From positions 62,001 through 126,000 of the forward strand of contig JADZBE010000042.1 of NCBI GenBank assembly GCA_020852275.1: 64,000 nucleotides of DNA, in the 5' to 3' direction. Numbering within the stretch: the first letter of the stretch is position 1; each line of letters begins with the position of its first letter. Below, piece after piece: positions 1 to 9,214 of this stretch. Made by a program: the position numbers and the translations under genes. The notes under the pieces are model-generated. The model did no database searches, was not told where the DNA came from, and was given only the letters and a program-made list of their open reading frames with translations. The stretch is from Phycisphaerales bacterium (GTDB lineage: Bacteria > Planctomycetota > Phycisphaerae > UBA1845).

Positions 1-1
1 G

Positions 2-184
2 AAGGGGCGCGTGCTGCGGATCGGAAAACGCGAGGAGTTCGAGCAACTGCGCGACGCCGATCCGGGGACGCTGCTGGGCGACGCGGAACAGTTGCTGCAC
101 CAGTTCCTCAACGGCGCCAGCACAGGCCCGCTGACGGATCGTGACGGATTGAGTATGTTTGAGAAACTGATTATTCAAGGATAG
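2..184 (+). CDS. C-terminal end of a probable Mla-type ABC transporter ATP-binding protein (partial)
   Basis: An open frame enters from the left edge and ends at TAG 182-184, giving the last 60 residues. The tail reads LLHQFLNGASTGPL, which resembles the C-terminus of MlaF-like ATPases, where a short helix ending in QFLxGxxxGP follows the ABC core. The Walker and signature motifs lie outside the window, so the call rests on this tail and on the MCE/MlaD gene that follows 239 bp downstream. In Mla systems the ATPase, permease and MCE protein move phospholipids between the membranes of diderm bacteria. Confidence 0.6.
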   Translation, partial: KGRVLRIGKREEFEQLRDADPGTLLGDAEQLLHQFLNGASTGPLTDRDGLSMFEKLIIQG

Positions 185-210
185 CAGTCCGTGGTGAAAG
201 GCGGCGCGTC

Positions 211-236
211 TCATTCCCGCGAAGGCGGGAATCCAG
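211..236. repeat. Short palindromic repeat, ATTCCCGCG/CGGGAAT type
   Basis: This is one copy of a dispersed palindrome with core ATTCCCGCGNAGGCGGGAAT followed by CCAG. Further copies lie at 6303-6423 (four in tandem), 23158-23190 and 55351-55380, with degenerate copies at about 23086 and 38476-38520. All are intergenic. It is followed at about 249-293 by one copy of another repeat containing GTCTGGCGTACTCGCCAGGC. Confidence 0.85.
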
Positions 237-423
237 CCGCTGACTTGGGAAGCGATCGGGTGGCACGGTCTGGCGTACTCGCCAGGCCGTGGGAGATCGA
301 ACGTGGGAACGGATTCTGGCAGAACGCCGATCCGCGCTGCGAAATCATGCAACGAACCTGCAGCTTACGACACTCGTTGAGCCGCGAGTTTCCTGAACGT
401 GGAGTCCGTCGTCGGCATCGATC

Positions 424-1761
424 ATGGCCAAAGAGCGCGAACATTTCAAACTGGGGTTGACGGTCATCGTCATGCTGGGGCTGGCGGTGGCGTTTACCGT
501 CTTCATCGGCAAGGGCGCCTTGCGCGGCGGCGCGGAGCTGCTGGTCCACTTCCCGGCCGATTCGCCGCTGCCGCTGCTGAAGCCCGGCTCGGCGGTGCGT
601 TACGGCGGGCGGGACGTGGGGCGGATCACCTCCGTCGGAATCGTCGAGGGCGATGCCGCGGCGAATCGCGCGCCCGTCACGGCCGTGCGCGTGCAGGTGG
701 AGAAATCGCTGGATGTCCGGCGGGATTGCAAGGTCACGGCGGTGGGTCCGCTGCTGGGGGGACCCGGCACGCTGGAGATTCGCACGCGCGGCGCCTCCGC
801 TGAGAAGGCCACGGCAGGCACGCCGCTGGCCGGCGACGTGGGCGGGCTGACGGCGCAGTTTGCGAAGGTGGCGGGCGAACTGGATGCCGGCGTGCCCGAC
901 AGCCTGCTGGCGCGCGTCAAGACGCAGCTCGACGAGACGCGAGCGGATTCGCTCATCTCCGCGCTGCGCCAGACCGTCTTCGACCTGGCCCTGGCGATGC
1001 GCAATGTCCGCGAGCAGACGGACCCGCAGCAGCGCGACGCCCTGATGGCCCGCCTGCGGGTCACCGTCGAGCACGTCAGCGCGATCGCCGCCAACATCCG
1101 CGCGCAGACGGAAACGACGAACGACGTTTCGCTGGCGGCGCGGCTGGGGGCGGGCATCGACGAGCTGAATCTCGCGCTGTCGGAAGTGACGGGCATTCTG
1201 CAGGAAAACCGCCCGGACGTGCGCGCGACCATGGGACACGTGCGCCAGTCCACCGAGACGCTCGCGCTGCGCGTGCTCGAACCCATCGCCGGGGAGCTGA
1301 ACCGCGAGGACGGCATGAGCCTCCTGGCCGAGGTGCACCAGCTTGCCGGAAGGCTCAACGCCGCGATGGCCGACGTCGAAGTTTTGGCCGACGCCATGCG
1401 CGAGCGCGTCGTGCTTAACCGACCCAACATCGACACCACGTTGAACAATCTCCGCATCATGAGCGACCACCTGGCTCAGACGGGCAAGGACCTGAAGCGC
1501 AACCCGTGGCGCCTGCTGTACCGACCCTCCCCGGAGGCCGAGAAGGAGAGCTTTATCTTCGACGCCTCGCGCGAGTTCGCGGAGGCGTCCGGGCGGATCA
1601 ACGACGCGCTCGCGCGCGTGGAGGGACTCGTCGAGGCCGGCGCGACGGCGGCCATGCCGGACGATCCGGTGATGCAGGCCTTGCGGCAGGAATTGCAGAA
1701 GGCCTACGATCAACTGGGCGCGACGCGGAGCGCGCTGTGGGATCGACTCAGCAAGGAGTAA
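424..1761 (+). CDS. MCE/MlaD family lipid-transport protein
   Basis: This 445-residue protein has one N-terminal transmembrane segment (about residues 9-29, KLGLTVIVMLGLAVAFTVFI) and then an MCE domain at about residues 38-125. Typical MCE features are the stretch KPGSAVRYGGRDVGRITSV and a later GPLLGGPGTLEI. The remaining ~300 residues are Ala/Leu/Arg-rich and look like the long helical region that follows MCE domains in tunnel-forming family members. It probably binds lipid in the periplasm as the substrate-binding partner of the ABC transporter whose ATPase ends just upstream. No strong ribosome binding site precedes the ATG; the start was chosen because the transmembrane segment follows directly. 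Confidence 0.85.
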   Translation: MAKEREHFKLGLTVIVMLGLAVAFTVFIGKGALRGGAELLVHFPADSPLPLLKPGSAVRYGGRDVGRITSVGIVEGDAAANRAPVTAVRVQVEKSLDVRRDCKVTAVGPLLGGPGTLEIRTRGASAEKATAGTPLAGDVGGLTAQFAKVAGELDAGVPDSLLARVKTQLDETRADSLISALRQTVFDLALAMRNVREQTDPQQRDALMARLRVTVEHVSAIAANIRAQTETTNDVSLAARLGAGIDELNLALSEVTGILQENRPDVRATMGHVRQSTETLALRVLEPIAGELNREDGMSLLAEVHQLAGRLNAAMADVEVLADAMRERVVLNRPNIDTTLNNLRIMSDHLAQTGKDLKRNPWRLLYRPSPEAEKESFIFDASREFAEASGRINDALARVEGLVEAGATAAMPDDPVMQALRQELQKAYDQLGATRSALWDRLSKE

Positions 1762-1795
1762 GAGGCTGCGATGGGGAACGGGGAGAGACCCGTCG

Positions 1796-1846
1796 TGTGG
1801 CACCGGTTTCCAACCGGTGGGTGTAACACAGGTTTCCAACCTGTGG
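1796..1846. repeat. Two GGA-loop palindromes (CACCGGTT/CACAGGTT family)
   Basis: Two adjacent near-perfect hairpins of the form CACCGGTTTCCAACCGGTG and CACAGGTTTCCAACCTGTG lie in the gap after the MCE gene. Each has 8-bp arms around a TCC loop (GGA on the other strand). The same family recurs at 9105-9214, 14992-15092, 25633-25679 and 48455-48535. Confidence 0.85.
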
Positions 1847-2014
1847 AAAGATTGAGAAAACCCGCGAACCGCAGCGTGACGGCGAGTTGGCCCCGCGCGC
1901 AAGATATCCTTCGCTTCATGACGTGGCGCGCCTATCCCGTCCGCTGGTGATTCCGAGGGTCCGCGGGGAATTGGCAGTCGGCGCCGCGGATGGAGTGCGG
2001 CATCGGAGTAGCAT

Positions 2015-3130
2015 GTGTCAATGAACGCGCGCGAATATGACATGGTGATCGCCGGGGCCGGTCCGGCCGGAGCGACCGCGGCGATCAAGCTGGCGCGCGC
2101 GGGCAAGCGCGTCGCCCTCGTGGATCGCGCGGGCTTTCCGCGCGCGGCCACCGGCGCCGGCTGGCTCAACATCAAGGCCCGCCCGATGCTGGAGGAGTTG
2201 AGAGCGCCGCTGGACGACGTCCTCGCCCATCCCTTCCAGCAGGTGACGTTTCACAACGCCGAGTTGACGAAATCGTCCTCCCCGAAGCTGAAAGACTCGC
2301 TCGGCTTCCTCGTGGATCGCACGCAATTCGACAACGCGCTCGTCGATGCGGCCACGCAGGCCGGCGCCGCGCTGTGCGCCGGACACGAAATCAGCGCGAT
2401 TGAGCCGCTGGAGGACCGGGTCGTCGTGCATCGCGAGGCGGCGGAGCCGGTGGCGGGGAGGTTTCTGCTCCTGGCGGCCGGACGCGGCACCCTGTGGCTC
2501 GATCGGCTTAAGTTCTCGCGCTCCCCGGCCAGCCGGCCGGTCTGGTTGGGCACGGCTTTCTCCGGGGACGGCGCGGCCGAAGCCGGCAACGTCGGCGTGG
2601 TGCTGGGGTTGGATCGGGAGGGCAGCTTCGCGCTGCTGGTGCGCTCGCCCGCGGGTTGCGGCGTGACGCTCAACTGGTCCGGCGACAAGCCGCAGGTCCG
2701 GCCGATGTTTGTTCAGCTCTGCCGCAAGCTCTTCGAGAAGCAGCTCTTTCCGGTGGATCTTTCCGCGCCGGCCGCCTCCGCGGAGATCACCTTCTCCCCC
2801 GCTTCGTTCGCGCTGGAGATGGACACGCACGTCAGCAAGAACGCGCTGGTCGCCGGGGACGCGGGCGGGTTCGTGGCGGCGCTGAGTCACGAGGGACTGT
2901 ACCCGGCCATGTGGTCGGCGCGCATCGCCGCGGACGTGCTTTTGGAAGCGTCCGCCGCTCCGCGACCGCAGGACGTGCTCATGACGTATGAAACCCGGTG
3001 GCGCGCCGAAATGGCCACCTATCTCTCGCCGCCCAACACCGACATGCACTACCTGCTGCCGATGATCTTCTCCAACCCCGCCATGGCCGACCGCATGGCG
3101 CTGGCGTTCTTCGCCGGGGAGAATCTGTAG
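2015..3130 (+). CDS. FAD-dependent oxidoreductase, geranylgeranyl reductase/monooxygenase-like
   Basis: This 371-residue flavoprotein has an N-terminal Rossmann motif VIAGAGPAGATAA with the ribose-binding acidic end VDRAG, and a second FAD motif LVAGDAGGFVAALSHEG near residue 280. This layout is typical of the geranylgeranyl-reductase/squalene-epoxidase/halogenase group of group-A flavoproteins. The substrate cannot be told. GGAG at 2005-2008 sits 6 nt before GTG 2015, which supports that start; the in-frame ATG at 2021 is the alternative. The gene stands alone and converges on pyrE. Confidence 0.75.
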   Translation: MSMNAREYDMVIAGAGPAGATAAIKLARAGKRVALVDRAGFPRAATGAGWLNIKARPMLEELRAPLDDVLAHPFQQVTFHNAELTKSSSPKLKDSLGFLVDRTQFDNALVDAATQAGAALCAGHEISAIEPLEDRVVVHREAAEPVAGRFLLLAAGRGTLWLDRLKFSRSPASRPVWLGTAFSGDGAAEAGNVGVVLGLDREGSFALLVRSPAGCGVTLNWSGDKPQVRPMFVQLCRKLFEKQLFPVDLSAPAASAEITFSPASFALEMDTHVSKNALVAGDAGGFVAALSHEGLYPAMWSARIAADVLLEASAAPRPQDVLMTYETRWRAEMATYLSPPNTDMHYLLPMIFSNPAMADRMALAFFAGENL

Positions 3131-3252
3131 AACGCGCGATTTCCCGGGGACCGGCGAAAGAACTGTCGGCCCGACGGAATCGCGTAGTGCCGGCGAACCA
3201 CCGGTGGGCGAGCTTCGCCCGCTGCTTCATGGGGCGAATCACAACTCTGCGC

Positions 3253-3777
3253 CTACGAGCCGATCCCCAAGTCCGCCGTCGTAAACAGCGACTCGAACAC
3301 GAAGCCCGCGCCTTCGATGTTCTCCCGCGCGCCCTCCCGGCGATCAATCACCGCGACGATGCGCTCGACCTTCGCGCCGGCGCCGGCGATGACCTTCGCC
3401 GCTTCGAGCACCTGCCCGCCGGTGGTGGCGATGTCCTCGACGAGGAGCACGCGATCGCCCGCCGCCAATCGGCCTTCGAACATCTTCTGTGTGCCGTAGT
3501 CCTTCTTCGCGTTGCGGATGATGACGAACGGCTTCCGCGCCGCCATCGCCGCCGACGCCGCCAGCGCCACGCCCCCCAGCTCCGCGCCGGCGATCAGCGT
3601 CGTCGCGGGCCCGACCTGCCGCGCAAACATCTCCCCCAGCGCGGCAAGAATGTCCGGCTGCGTCTCGAACAAATACTTGTCGAGGTAATACTTGCTCTTG
3701 CGCCCGGAGCGCAGCGTGAAATCGCCCTCCAGGTACGCCGCCGCCTTGATCCGCGAGGCCAGTTCAGTCCGAGTCAT
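3253..3777 (-). CDS. pyrE: Orotate phosphoribosyltransferase
   Basis: This 174-residue type I phosphoribosyltransferase carries the PRPP-binding motif VLLVEDIATTGG at about residues 110-121. It also has the N-terminal LRSGRKSKYYLDKY segment and the flexible-loop region RNAKKDYGT that are typical of PyrE. It converts orotate and PRPP to OMP in pyrimidine synthesis. Its length matches the shorter PyrE proteins. It is followed downstream by a convergent oxidoreductase gene and preceded by a short gap and purB, so two nucleotide-synthesis genes lie side by side. Confidence 0.93.
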   Translation of the reverse strand: MTRTELASRIKAAAYLEGDFTLRSGRKSKYYLDKYLFETQPDILAALGEMFARQVGPATTLIAGAELGGVALAASAAMAARKPFVIIRNAKKDYGTQKMFEGRLAAGDRVLLVEDIATTGGQVLEAAKVIAGAGAKVERIVAVIDRREGARENIEGAGFVFESLFTTADLGIGS

Positions 3778-3820
3778 GAAACAATCCCCGATCCCGGAAA
3801 CTCATAAACACAAGAAGATC

Positions 3821-4053
3821 ATCCGCAGATTACGCAGATTTCGCAGATGAATGCAATGCATTTGGAGGATCCGGTCACACGACGTGAGCTAATTGTTCTA
3901 AACAGACCCGTCTGGAAGCTGTTCGCGGATTCGCTGCAGGCAGCCCATTCCAATCATGCATAAAACCGGAACCACCAGAAACTCATTCAACTTGTTGCAG
4001 AGATGCCGTGTCCCCCAGAGAGCCCATCTGCGAAATCTGCGAAATCTGTGGAT
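3821..4053. repeat. Inverted pair of 29-bp CGCAGATT-type repeats
   Basis: Positions 3821-3849 and 4025-4053 are inverted copies of a 29-bp sequence built from CGCAGATTT units, matching at 27 of 29 positions. They bracket about 175 bp of otherwise featureless sequence between pyrE and purB. No open frame or terminal duplication suggests a transposon. Confidence 0.75.
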
Positions 4054-4062
4054 AATTCCCTG

Positions 4063-5493
4063 TTACACATCCAGGTCCGCGCCGCGGCTCAGTGCGGACG
4101 CATACCGTTCCCGCACCGGTTGGACGAACTCCGCGATGAACTCATCCACCTGCTTCGGCGCCCGTCCGACATAGCGCGCCGGATCGAGCGCGTCGTCGAT
4201 GTTGCACTTCGCGAACGCCGCATCCCCCCGCAACCGATCCAACAGATCATTCTCCCGCCCTTCGAGTTTCACGCGCCGCGCGGCCTCCTGCGAGTGCACG
4301 CGAATTCGCTCGTGGAGTGCCTGCCGGTCCCCGCCCGCCTGCACGCCCGCCATGAGGATTTCCTCCGTGGCCATGAACGGCAACTCCGCGCGGAGGTGCG
4401 ATTCGATCACGCGCGGATACACGACCAGCCCCCGCGCCACGTTGGTGACGATGCGCAGCATCCCATCGGTCGCCAGAAAAGCCTCGGGAATGCTCAGCCG
4501 CTTGTTGGACGAATCGTCCAGCGTGCGCTCCAGCCACTGCTCGGCCGCGGTGGCGAGCGGCGACTGCGCCAGCGTGATGACGAAACGCGCCAACCCGGTC
4601 GCCCGTTCGCATCGCATGGGGTTGCGCTTGTACGCCATGGCGCTGCTGCCGACCTGCGACGTCTCAAACGGCTCCTCGATCTCCTTGAGATTGGACAAAA
4701 GCCGGACGTCGTTGGCGAACTTGTGCACGCTCGCCGCGATCCCGGCAAGAGTGGAAACCACCTCCGCGTCCACCTTGCGCGAGTACGTCTGACCGGTGAC
4801 AGGCTCGATCGTGTCAAAGCCGAACGCGCCGGCCACCTCGCGCTCCAGTGCCAACACTTTGGCATCGTCGCCGCCCAAGAGCGTCAGGAAGCTCGCCTGC
4901 GTCCCCGTCGTGCCCTTGATCCCGCGAAACCGCAGCGCCGCCAGCCGGTGCTCGATCTCGCTCAAATCCCGCACGAAATCCCAGCACCACGTGGCCGCGC
5001 GCTTGCCGACGGTCGTGACCTGCGCCGCCTGGTAGTGCGTGTAGCCCAGCGTGGGCAGCGACCGGTGCTCCATCGCAAAGCCGCCCAGCGCGTCCACCAC
5101 GTTCGCCAGCCACCCGGCCACGTGGAGCAGCGCGTCGCGCATCAGCACGAGATCGGCGTTGTCCACGATCGTCGCGCTGGTGCAGCCCAGATGGAGAATG
5201 CCGCGCGCGTCGGGCGCGACGTCGCCCCAGGCGTGCAGATGGGCCATCACGTCGTGCCGCAGCTTCTTCTCGTGCCGCGCCGCCGCGTCAAAGTCGATCT
5301 GCTCCAGCGTCGATTCAAGCCGGCGGATCTGCGCGTCGCTGACGGGGAGCCCCAGCCGCCGCTGCGCGGAAGCGATCGCCAGCCACAGCCGACGCCACGT
5401 CATGATCCGCCGCCGTGCGCCGAAAAGCTCCGCCATCTCACGCGAAGCATTCCGCGCCACCAGCGGCGATTGATATACGTCTGATTGAGACAT
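4063..5493 (-). CDS. purB: Adenylosuccinate lyase
   Basis: This 476-residue member of the fumarase/aspartase superfamily has the signature SSAMAYKRNPMRCE (about residues 287-300), which carries the catalytic flexible loop. It also has LGYTHYQAAQ and HLGCTSATI in the N-terminal half. Its order of conserved blocks and length match PurB rather than argininosuccinate lyase. It makes AMP from adenylosuccinate and also cleaves SAICAR in purine synthesis. The reading begins MSQSDVYQSPL, as in many PurB proteins. Confidence 0.95.
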   Translation of the reverse strand: MSQSDVYQSPLVARNASREMAELFGARRRIMTWRRLWLAIASAQRRLGLPVSDAQIRRLESTLEQIDFDAAARHEKKLRHDVMAHLHAWGDVAPDARGILHLGCTSATIVDNADLVLMRDALLHVAGWLANVVDALGGFAMEHRSLPTLGYTHYQAAQVTTVGKRAATWCWDFVRDLSEIEHRLAALRFRGIKGTTGTQASFLTLLGGDDAKVLALEREVAGAFGFDTIEPVTGQTYSRKVDAEVVSTLAGIAASVHKFANDVRLLSNLKEIEEPFETSQVGSSAMAYKRNPMRCERATGLARFVITLAQSPLATAAEQWLERTLDDSSNKRLSIPEAFLATDGMLRIVTNVARGLVVYPRVIESHLRAELPFMATEEILMAGVQAGGDRQALHERIRVHSQEAARRVKLEGRENDLLDRLRGDAAFAKCNIDDALDPARYVGRAPKQVDEFIAEFVQPVRERYASALSRGADLDV

Positions 5494-5701
5494 GGACGCT
5501 GCCAGGCTCCGTTGCCACAGAGTCTAGATGGAAGCTCGCTGAAGGGAAACCAGGTGGCACGGCCTGGCGTACTCGCCGTGCCGTGGCGAGCGGAGCAGGA
5601 CCATGGCCAAGGCCATGCCACCCGACATGCCACCCGCGCTCTGGGATTAATTTACAACCAACGAGAAGTCATATGGCCTCAAACGCCCCATCACGGAACT
5701 T

Positions 5702-6277
5702 TCACTCGGGCATGATGCTTTCAAGTTCCTTCAGTCTTCGAATCAGGTAATCCGCCTCTCCGGCGAAGGGCGGCGGCGGGCTGTCGCCGATCATGAGCAC
5801 CGTGCGCGTTCCGGCCTGGCGACCGGACTGAATGTCGAAGAGATAGTCGCCGATCATCCAGCTTTCCGCGGGGGCGGCGCCGAGTTGCGAGCAGAGGGCG
5901 AGCACGGGCGCGGCTGACGGCTTGATGGCGCCGTCCTCGCGCGTGCGGACGGCGTCCACCTTGATCGCGTGCTTCGTGAGCACGACATCCACCCAGCGCC
6001 GCGCGTTGCGCGTCAGGATCGCCACGGGGCAGCCGCGACCGCGCAGCCAAGCCACGACCTCGACCGCGCCTTCGTATAGGATCGACTGCTCCGCCGCCTC
6101 CCGCTCGTGCTTTTCCAGAACCTGCTCCGCCGCGGCGCGATCGCCCGGCGTCATGCAATCCAGGGCTTCGAGAATCGGCCCGGAGGCGATGCCGATCTCC
6201 CGGCGAATCTGGTCGAAGTCGAGCATGGGTCTTGTCAGGGTGCCGTCGAGATCAAAGATGATGGCGGATCGACGCAT
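5702..6277 (-). CDS. HAD-superfamily hydrolase, phosphoglycolate-phosphatase-like
   Basis: The ATG at 6277 gives a protein of about 191 residues starting MRRSAIIFDLDGTLTRP. This places the catalytic HAD motif I (DLDGT) near residue 9, as usual. Motif II is ILTRNARR, a conserved Lys follows in the AIKPSAAPV block, and motif IV is WMIGDYLFDIQSGRQAG. A longer GTG start at 6301 would add eight residues before the motif and is less likely. The cap helices resemble those of small phosphatases of the Gph/PgmB type. The substrate is unknown. Confidence 0.85.
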   Translation of the reverse strand: MRRSAIIFDLDGTLTRPMLDFDQIRREIGIASGPILEALDCMTPGDRAAAEQVLEKHEREAAEQSILYEGAVEVVAWLRGRGCPVAILTRNARRWVDVVLTKHAIKVDAVRTREDGAIKPSAAPVLALCSQLGAAPAESWMIGDYLFDIQSGRQAGTRTVLMIGDSPPPPFAGEADYLIRRLKELESIMPE

Positions 6278-6302
6278 GACACACCGTGGTGCGATAGACA
6301 CT

Positions 6303-6423
6303 CGTCATTCCCGCGCAGGCGGGAATCCAGCCTCGTCATTCCCGCGCCGGCGGGAATCCAGTCCCTTCATGCCCGCGCCGGCGGGAATCCAGTCCCGTCA
6401 TGCCCGCGCCGGCGGGAATCCAG
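6303..6423. repeat. Tandem array of four ATTCCCGCG palindromes
   Basis: Four consecutive ~28-30 bp units carry CCCGCGCAGGCGGGAATCC or a close variant, directly upstream of the HAD gene start. A related element with CCCCCGCCTGCGCGGGGGTG follows at about 6441-6470. Each unit can form a GC-rich hairpin. It is non-coding and resembles REP-type clusters. Confidence 0.85.
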
Positions 6424-6505
6424 CCGTCCAGCGGTGCACTCTGGACCCCCGCCTGCGCGGGGGTGACGACGCTCAAGTCAATGCCACCTTGGTTCGACCA
6501 GCAGC

Positions 6506-9070
6506 CTACGGCTGCATGTACAGAATCGAATGCCGGATGCCCCACTGGCTGATGAGCGCGCCGTCGTCGTAGTCGCGCATCGGCTCCGGGTCGATGCCCA
6601 GCCCGTTGTGCCCCACGAGCAGGTGGTTGACCTCGTAGGCGTGCTTGCCCGCGTCCCAGCGGAAGGCGAACACCGCGCCCTGCGGCGACAGCTCGAACGC
6701 GATCGGGCGGCGCGTCAGCGTCCACTCGTCGTACAGCATGTTGACCAGCCAGCCGTCGCGCAGCGCGCGGTTGCCGATCATCTTCGTGCGGTACATCAGC
6801 ATCCAGCCGTTGGCGTGCGCGTACCCGGTGTGGAAGATGAGCAGCTCGCCGGCGTCCGTGCAGCGCACCGTCGGGCGCGTCGAGCACGTCACGCCCCCCC
6901 CCTCGCCGCCGACCCACCGCTGCTCCACCTTCCGCCAGCTCGTCTGCGACTCCATCTCAAACCACGCCGCGCGCATCCAAAGTTTCCGCGCCGGCTCCGG
7001 CGAGGCCGACCCTACCACGACCACGCGCCCGTCCTGCGGATTCACGCAGAAATCCACGGGAACCTGCGAGGTGAAATCCAGCGACGGACCGGGCACTAGC
7101 TTGTACGTTGTCGCGCCCTTGTCATCGCGCGGCGCGTCGAGCCACCACGTGGGCAGCGTGTCGTCGTCGCGCCGACCGACGAGCAGCACGCGGTCGCCGA
7201 TGCGCCCGGCGCTCATCTCGATCGGCGGCAGCTCCGCGAAATACCGCGGCTCGTCCACCGCGTTCGCGTCGAACCGCGCGATCCACCAGCCTTCAGGCCT
7301 GCGGAACAGCAGGTATCCTGAGTCCTTCGTTCCCACGAGCACGGGGTCGAAGGTGGAGCTGCTGTTCACGACGGGCCGCGGATCCGTCCACTGCCCGTCG
7401 CCTTTGTAAGTGCGCAGGCGGATTTCCCCCTGATCCTGCGTGAGAAAGGCCAGGTGCAGCGTGTCGCCGACGCGGCACAGCGCCGGCGCGGAGCCGATCA
7501 GGTCGAGGCGGACGCGCTCGCCGCAGTTCGTCGAGCTGCCGTAGTTGATGTCGGCGGACACCGTGCCCTCGTCGAAGCGCCCGTTCTGGTTCCAGTCGAT
7601 CAGCGTCCCGCCCGCGCCGTCGTCCTTGAGGGTGAAGTGGAACGGACCGGCCGCCAGGTACTTGAGATCGTCGAAGGCGTAGGGCAGGCGCTCCGACAGC
7701 GCCGACTCGCGCAATTCCAGATCGCGGAACTTGCCCGAGGAAAACTGCACCTTGCTGCCGTCGTCTCCCAGGCTGTAGTTGAAAGCGTAGTTCATCAGCG
7801 ACGGGTACAGTGGACACCACGGCGGCGCGGAATCGCCCGTGTGGCTGAGGGCGAGTTGATGACCCAGCTCGTGCGCGAACGCCGCCCAGTTCGCCCCCGC
7901 CGCGCCGAGGTCGCCCAACTGCGACGACTGCCCGCCTCCGCCCAGACCCGTGACCATCATCCAGTGCATCAGCCCGCGCTGCCGCGCATTGAAGAACTTC
8001 GCGCCCACGTCGGGCCAGTTGCCCTGATCCGCAGGCGCGATCGGCGGGTCGAAGCGGTATTGCAGATGGATCCCCGTCGTGCCGTCGGGATTGGCGGACG
8101 GAATGCGCAGGTAGATCTTCTTCGCGTCTTCGAGGCTGACGCGCGCGGCCTGCAGATCCAGCCCCTCATACGGTCCGATGACGACGATGACATCCTGCTG
8201 ACGCGGATTCAGCGGCGTCTCCGGTCCGGCGATGCCGCGCGGCATGCCCTTCACCTCCCACCCGTCGAGCAGCCCGTCGCCGTCGGTGTCGCGGTTGAGC
8301 GGATCGGTCGCAAGCTGCCGCTCTTCCTCGTCGGTCAGCCCGTCGCTGTCCTGATCCGCGGAGCTGGGGTTCGGCGTCAGCGCGACGCGGACGAGGCGGT
8401 GTTCGTGCGGCTTGCGGCAGGTGAATACCGTCGCTTCATCCGCGAGGCCGTCCGCGTTGAAATCCGCGCGCATTCGACCAAGTACCTCAGCCGTCGGTTC
8501 ATACGGGGGCCGATCGGCGGGAGCGACGCCGGCGGGGAACCTGGTTTCCCCGACGGACGAAGCGCCGGCATCAGGATCCATGCGTTCGCGCGGCGCACGC
8601 GGCGCGTCGCTCGGCGCAGGCGGCGCGTCACCGGGCGCCGGCGGTGCGGCGGCGAGCCGATCCTCGTACTCGAACTTGCCTTCCTTCCACGCGCCGAAGA
8701 TCAGCGCGTGGTCCGGCATCAAAATGACGACCTCGCTGCCCGGTCGCGACGCGTCCACTTCCGCAACGTACATCCGCAGCGCTCCCTCCGCCTTGAGCCG
8801 ATCGGTCGCCATCGTCCACGGCGTGGCCTTCCAGCCGTTCAGGCTCAGCGAAACGCAGAGCTTGTCCCGCCCGCTGATCGTCACGACGTCGGCGAATCCG
8901 TCGCCGTTGACGTCGCCGGCGGCGAACAGCTCGCAGTCCCAGCCGGTGGTCGCCCAGTCAAACGCCGCGGCGCCCGCGTCCGCGGACTTGGGCACAATAC
9001 CCTGTGTGGGCGCCAACCCAACGCCGCCGGCCCCAACGACCACGGCCAAGACCCAACTCAGCTCAGACAT
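6506..9070 (-). CDS. Secreted metzincin-type metalloprotease with VCBS/FG-GAP and TSP3-like calcium-binding repeats
   Basis: The protein has about 854 residues from ATG 9070, where MSELSWVLAVVVGAGGVGLAP looks like a signal peptide. The region just after it contains DVNGDGFADVV, an FG-GAP/VCBS-type motif. At about residues 232-268 there are thrombospondin-3-like calcium loops (DQDSDGLTDEEE, DTDGDGLLDGWEV). Near residue 400 is the zinc motif HELGHQLALSH with a following Met-turn-like SLMNYAF, which together define a metzincin fold. The C-terminal half looks like beta-propeller or beta-sandwich sequence with no recognised family. It is probably an exported, calcium-dependent zinc protease. The frame stays open upstream to 9409, but that extension runs through intergenic palindromes and is not credible. 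Confidence 0.8.
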   Translation of the reverse strand: MSELSWVLAVVVGAGGVGLAPTQGIVPKSADAGAAAFDWATTGWDCELFAAGDVNGDGFADVVTISGRDKLCVSLSLNGWKATPWTMATDRLKAEGALRMYVAEVDASRPGSEVVILMPDHALIFGAWKEGKFEYEDRLAAAPPAPGDAPPAPSDAPRAPRERMDPDAGASSVGETRFPAGVAPADRPPYEPTAEVLGRMRADFNADGLADEATVFTCRKPHEHRLVRVALTPNPSSADQDSDGLTDEEERQLATDPLNRDTDGDGLLDGWEVKGMPRGIAGPETPLNPRQQDVIVVIGPYEGLDLQAARVSLEDAKKIYLRIPSANPDGTTGIHLQYRFDPPIAPADQGNWPDVGAKFFNARQRGLMHWMMVTGLGGGGQSSQLGDLGAAGANWAAFAHELGHQLALSHTGDSAPPWCPLYPSLMNYAFNYSLGDDGSKVQFSSGKFRDLELRESALSERLPYAFDDLKYLAAGPFHFTLKDDGAGGTLIDWNQNGRFDEGTVSADINYGSSTNCGERVRLDLIGSAPALCRVGDTLHLAFLTQDQGEIRLRTYKGDGQWTDPRPVVNSSSTFDPVLVGTKDSGYLLFRRPEGWWIARFDANAVDEPRYFAELPPIEMSAGRIGDRVLLVGRRDDDTLPTWWLDAPRDDKGATTYKLVPGPSLDFTSQVPVDFCVNPQDGRVVVVGSASPEPARKLWMRAAWFEMESQTSWRKVEQRWVGGEGGGVTCSTRPTVRCTDAGELLIFHTGYAHANGWMLMYRTKMIGNRALRDGWLVNMLYDEWTLTRRPIAFELSPQGAVFAFRWDAGKHAYEVNHLLVGHNGLGIDPEPMRDYDDGALISQWGIRHSILYMQP

Positions 9071-9104
9071 TGAGGACTCCTGGGATTTGGTTGCAAGCCT
9101 GGCA

Positions 9105-9214
9105 TGTGGCATCGGTTTCCAAACCGGTGGCTTGTAGCACAGGTTTCCAACCCGTCTTGCATGTGGCACTGGTTTCCAACCGGTGGCTGTAGCACAGGTT
9201 TCCAACCTGTGCCA
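9105..9214. repeat. Cluster of four GGA/TCC-loop palindromes
   Basis: Four head-to-tail hairpins of the CACAGGTT and CACCGGTT types, some with single mismatches, lie just upstream of the metalloprotease start. They would lie in its 5' leader or promoter region if transcription starts further upstream. Confidence 0.85.

Noticed and set aside
211-2175. Minus-strand frame of 654 codons covering the MCE gene
   Set aside because: It runs through intergenic palindromes and opposite a well-supported MCE protein. There is no domain in its translation.
3821-4053. Insertion sequence between pyrE and purB
   Set aside because: There is no transposase frame and no target-site duplication, so only an inverted repeat pair is reported.
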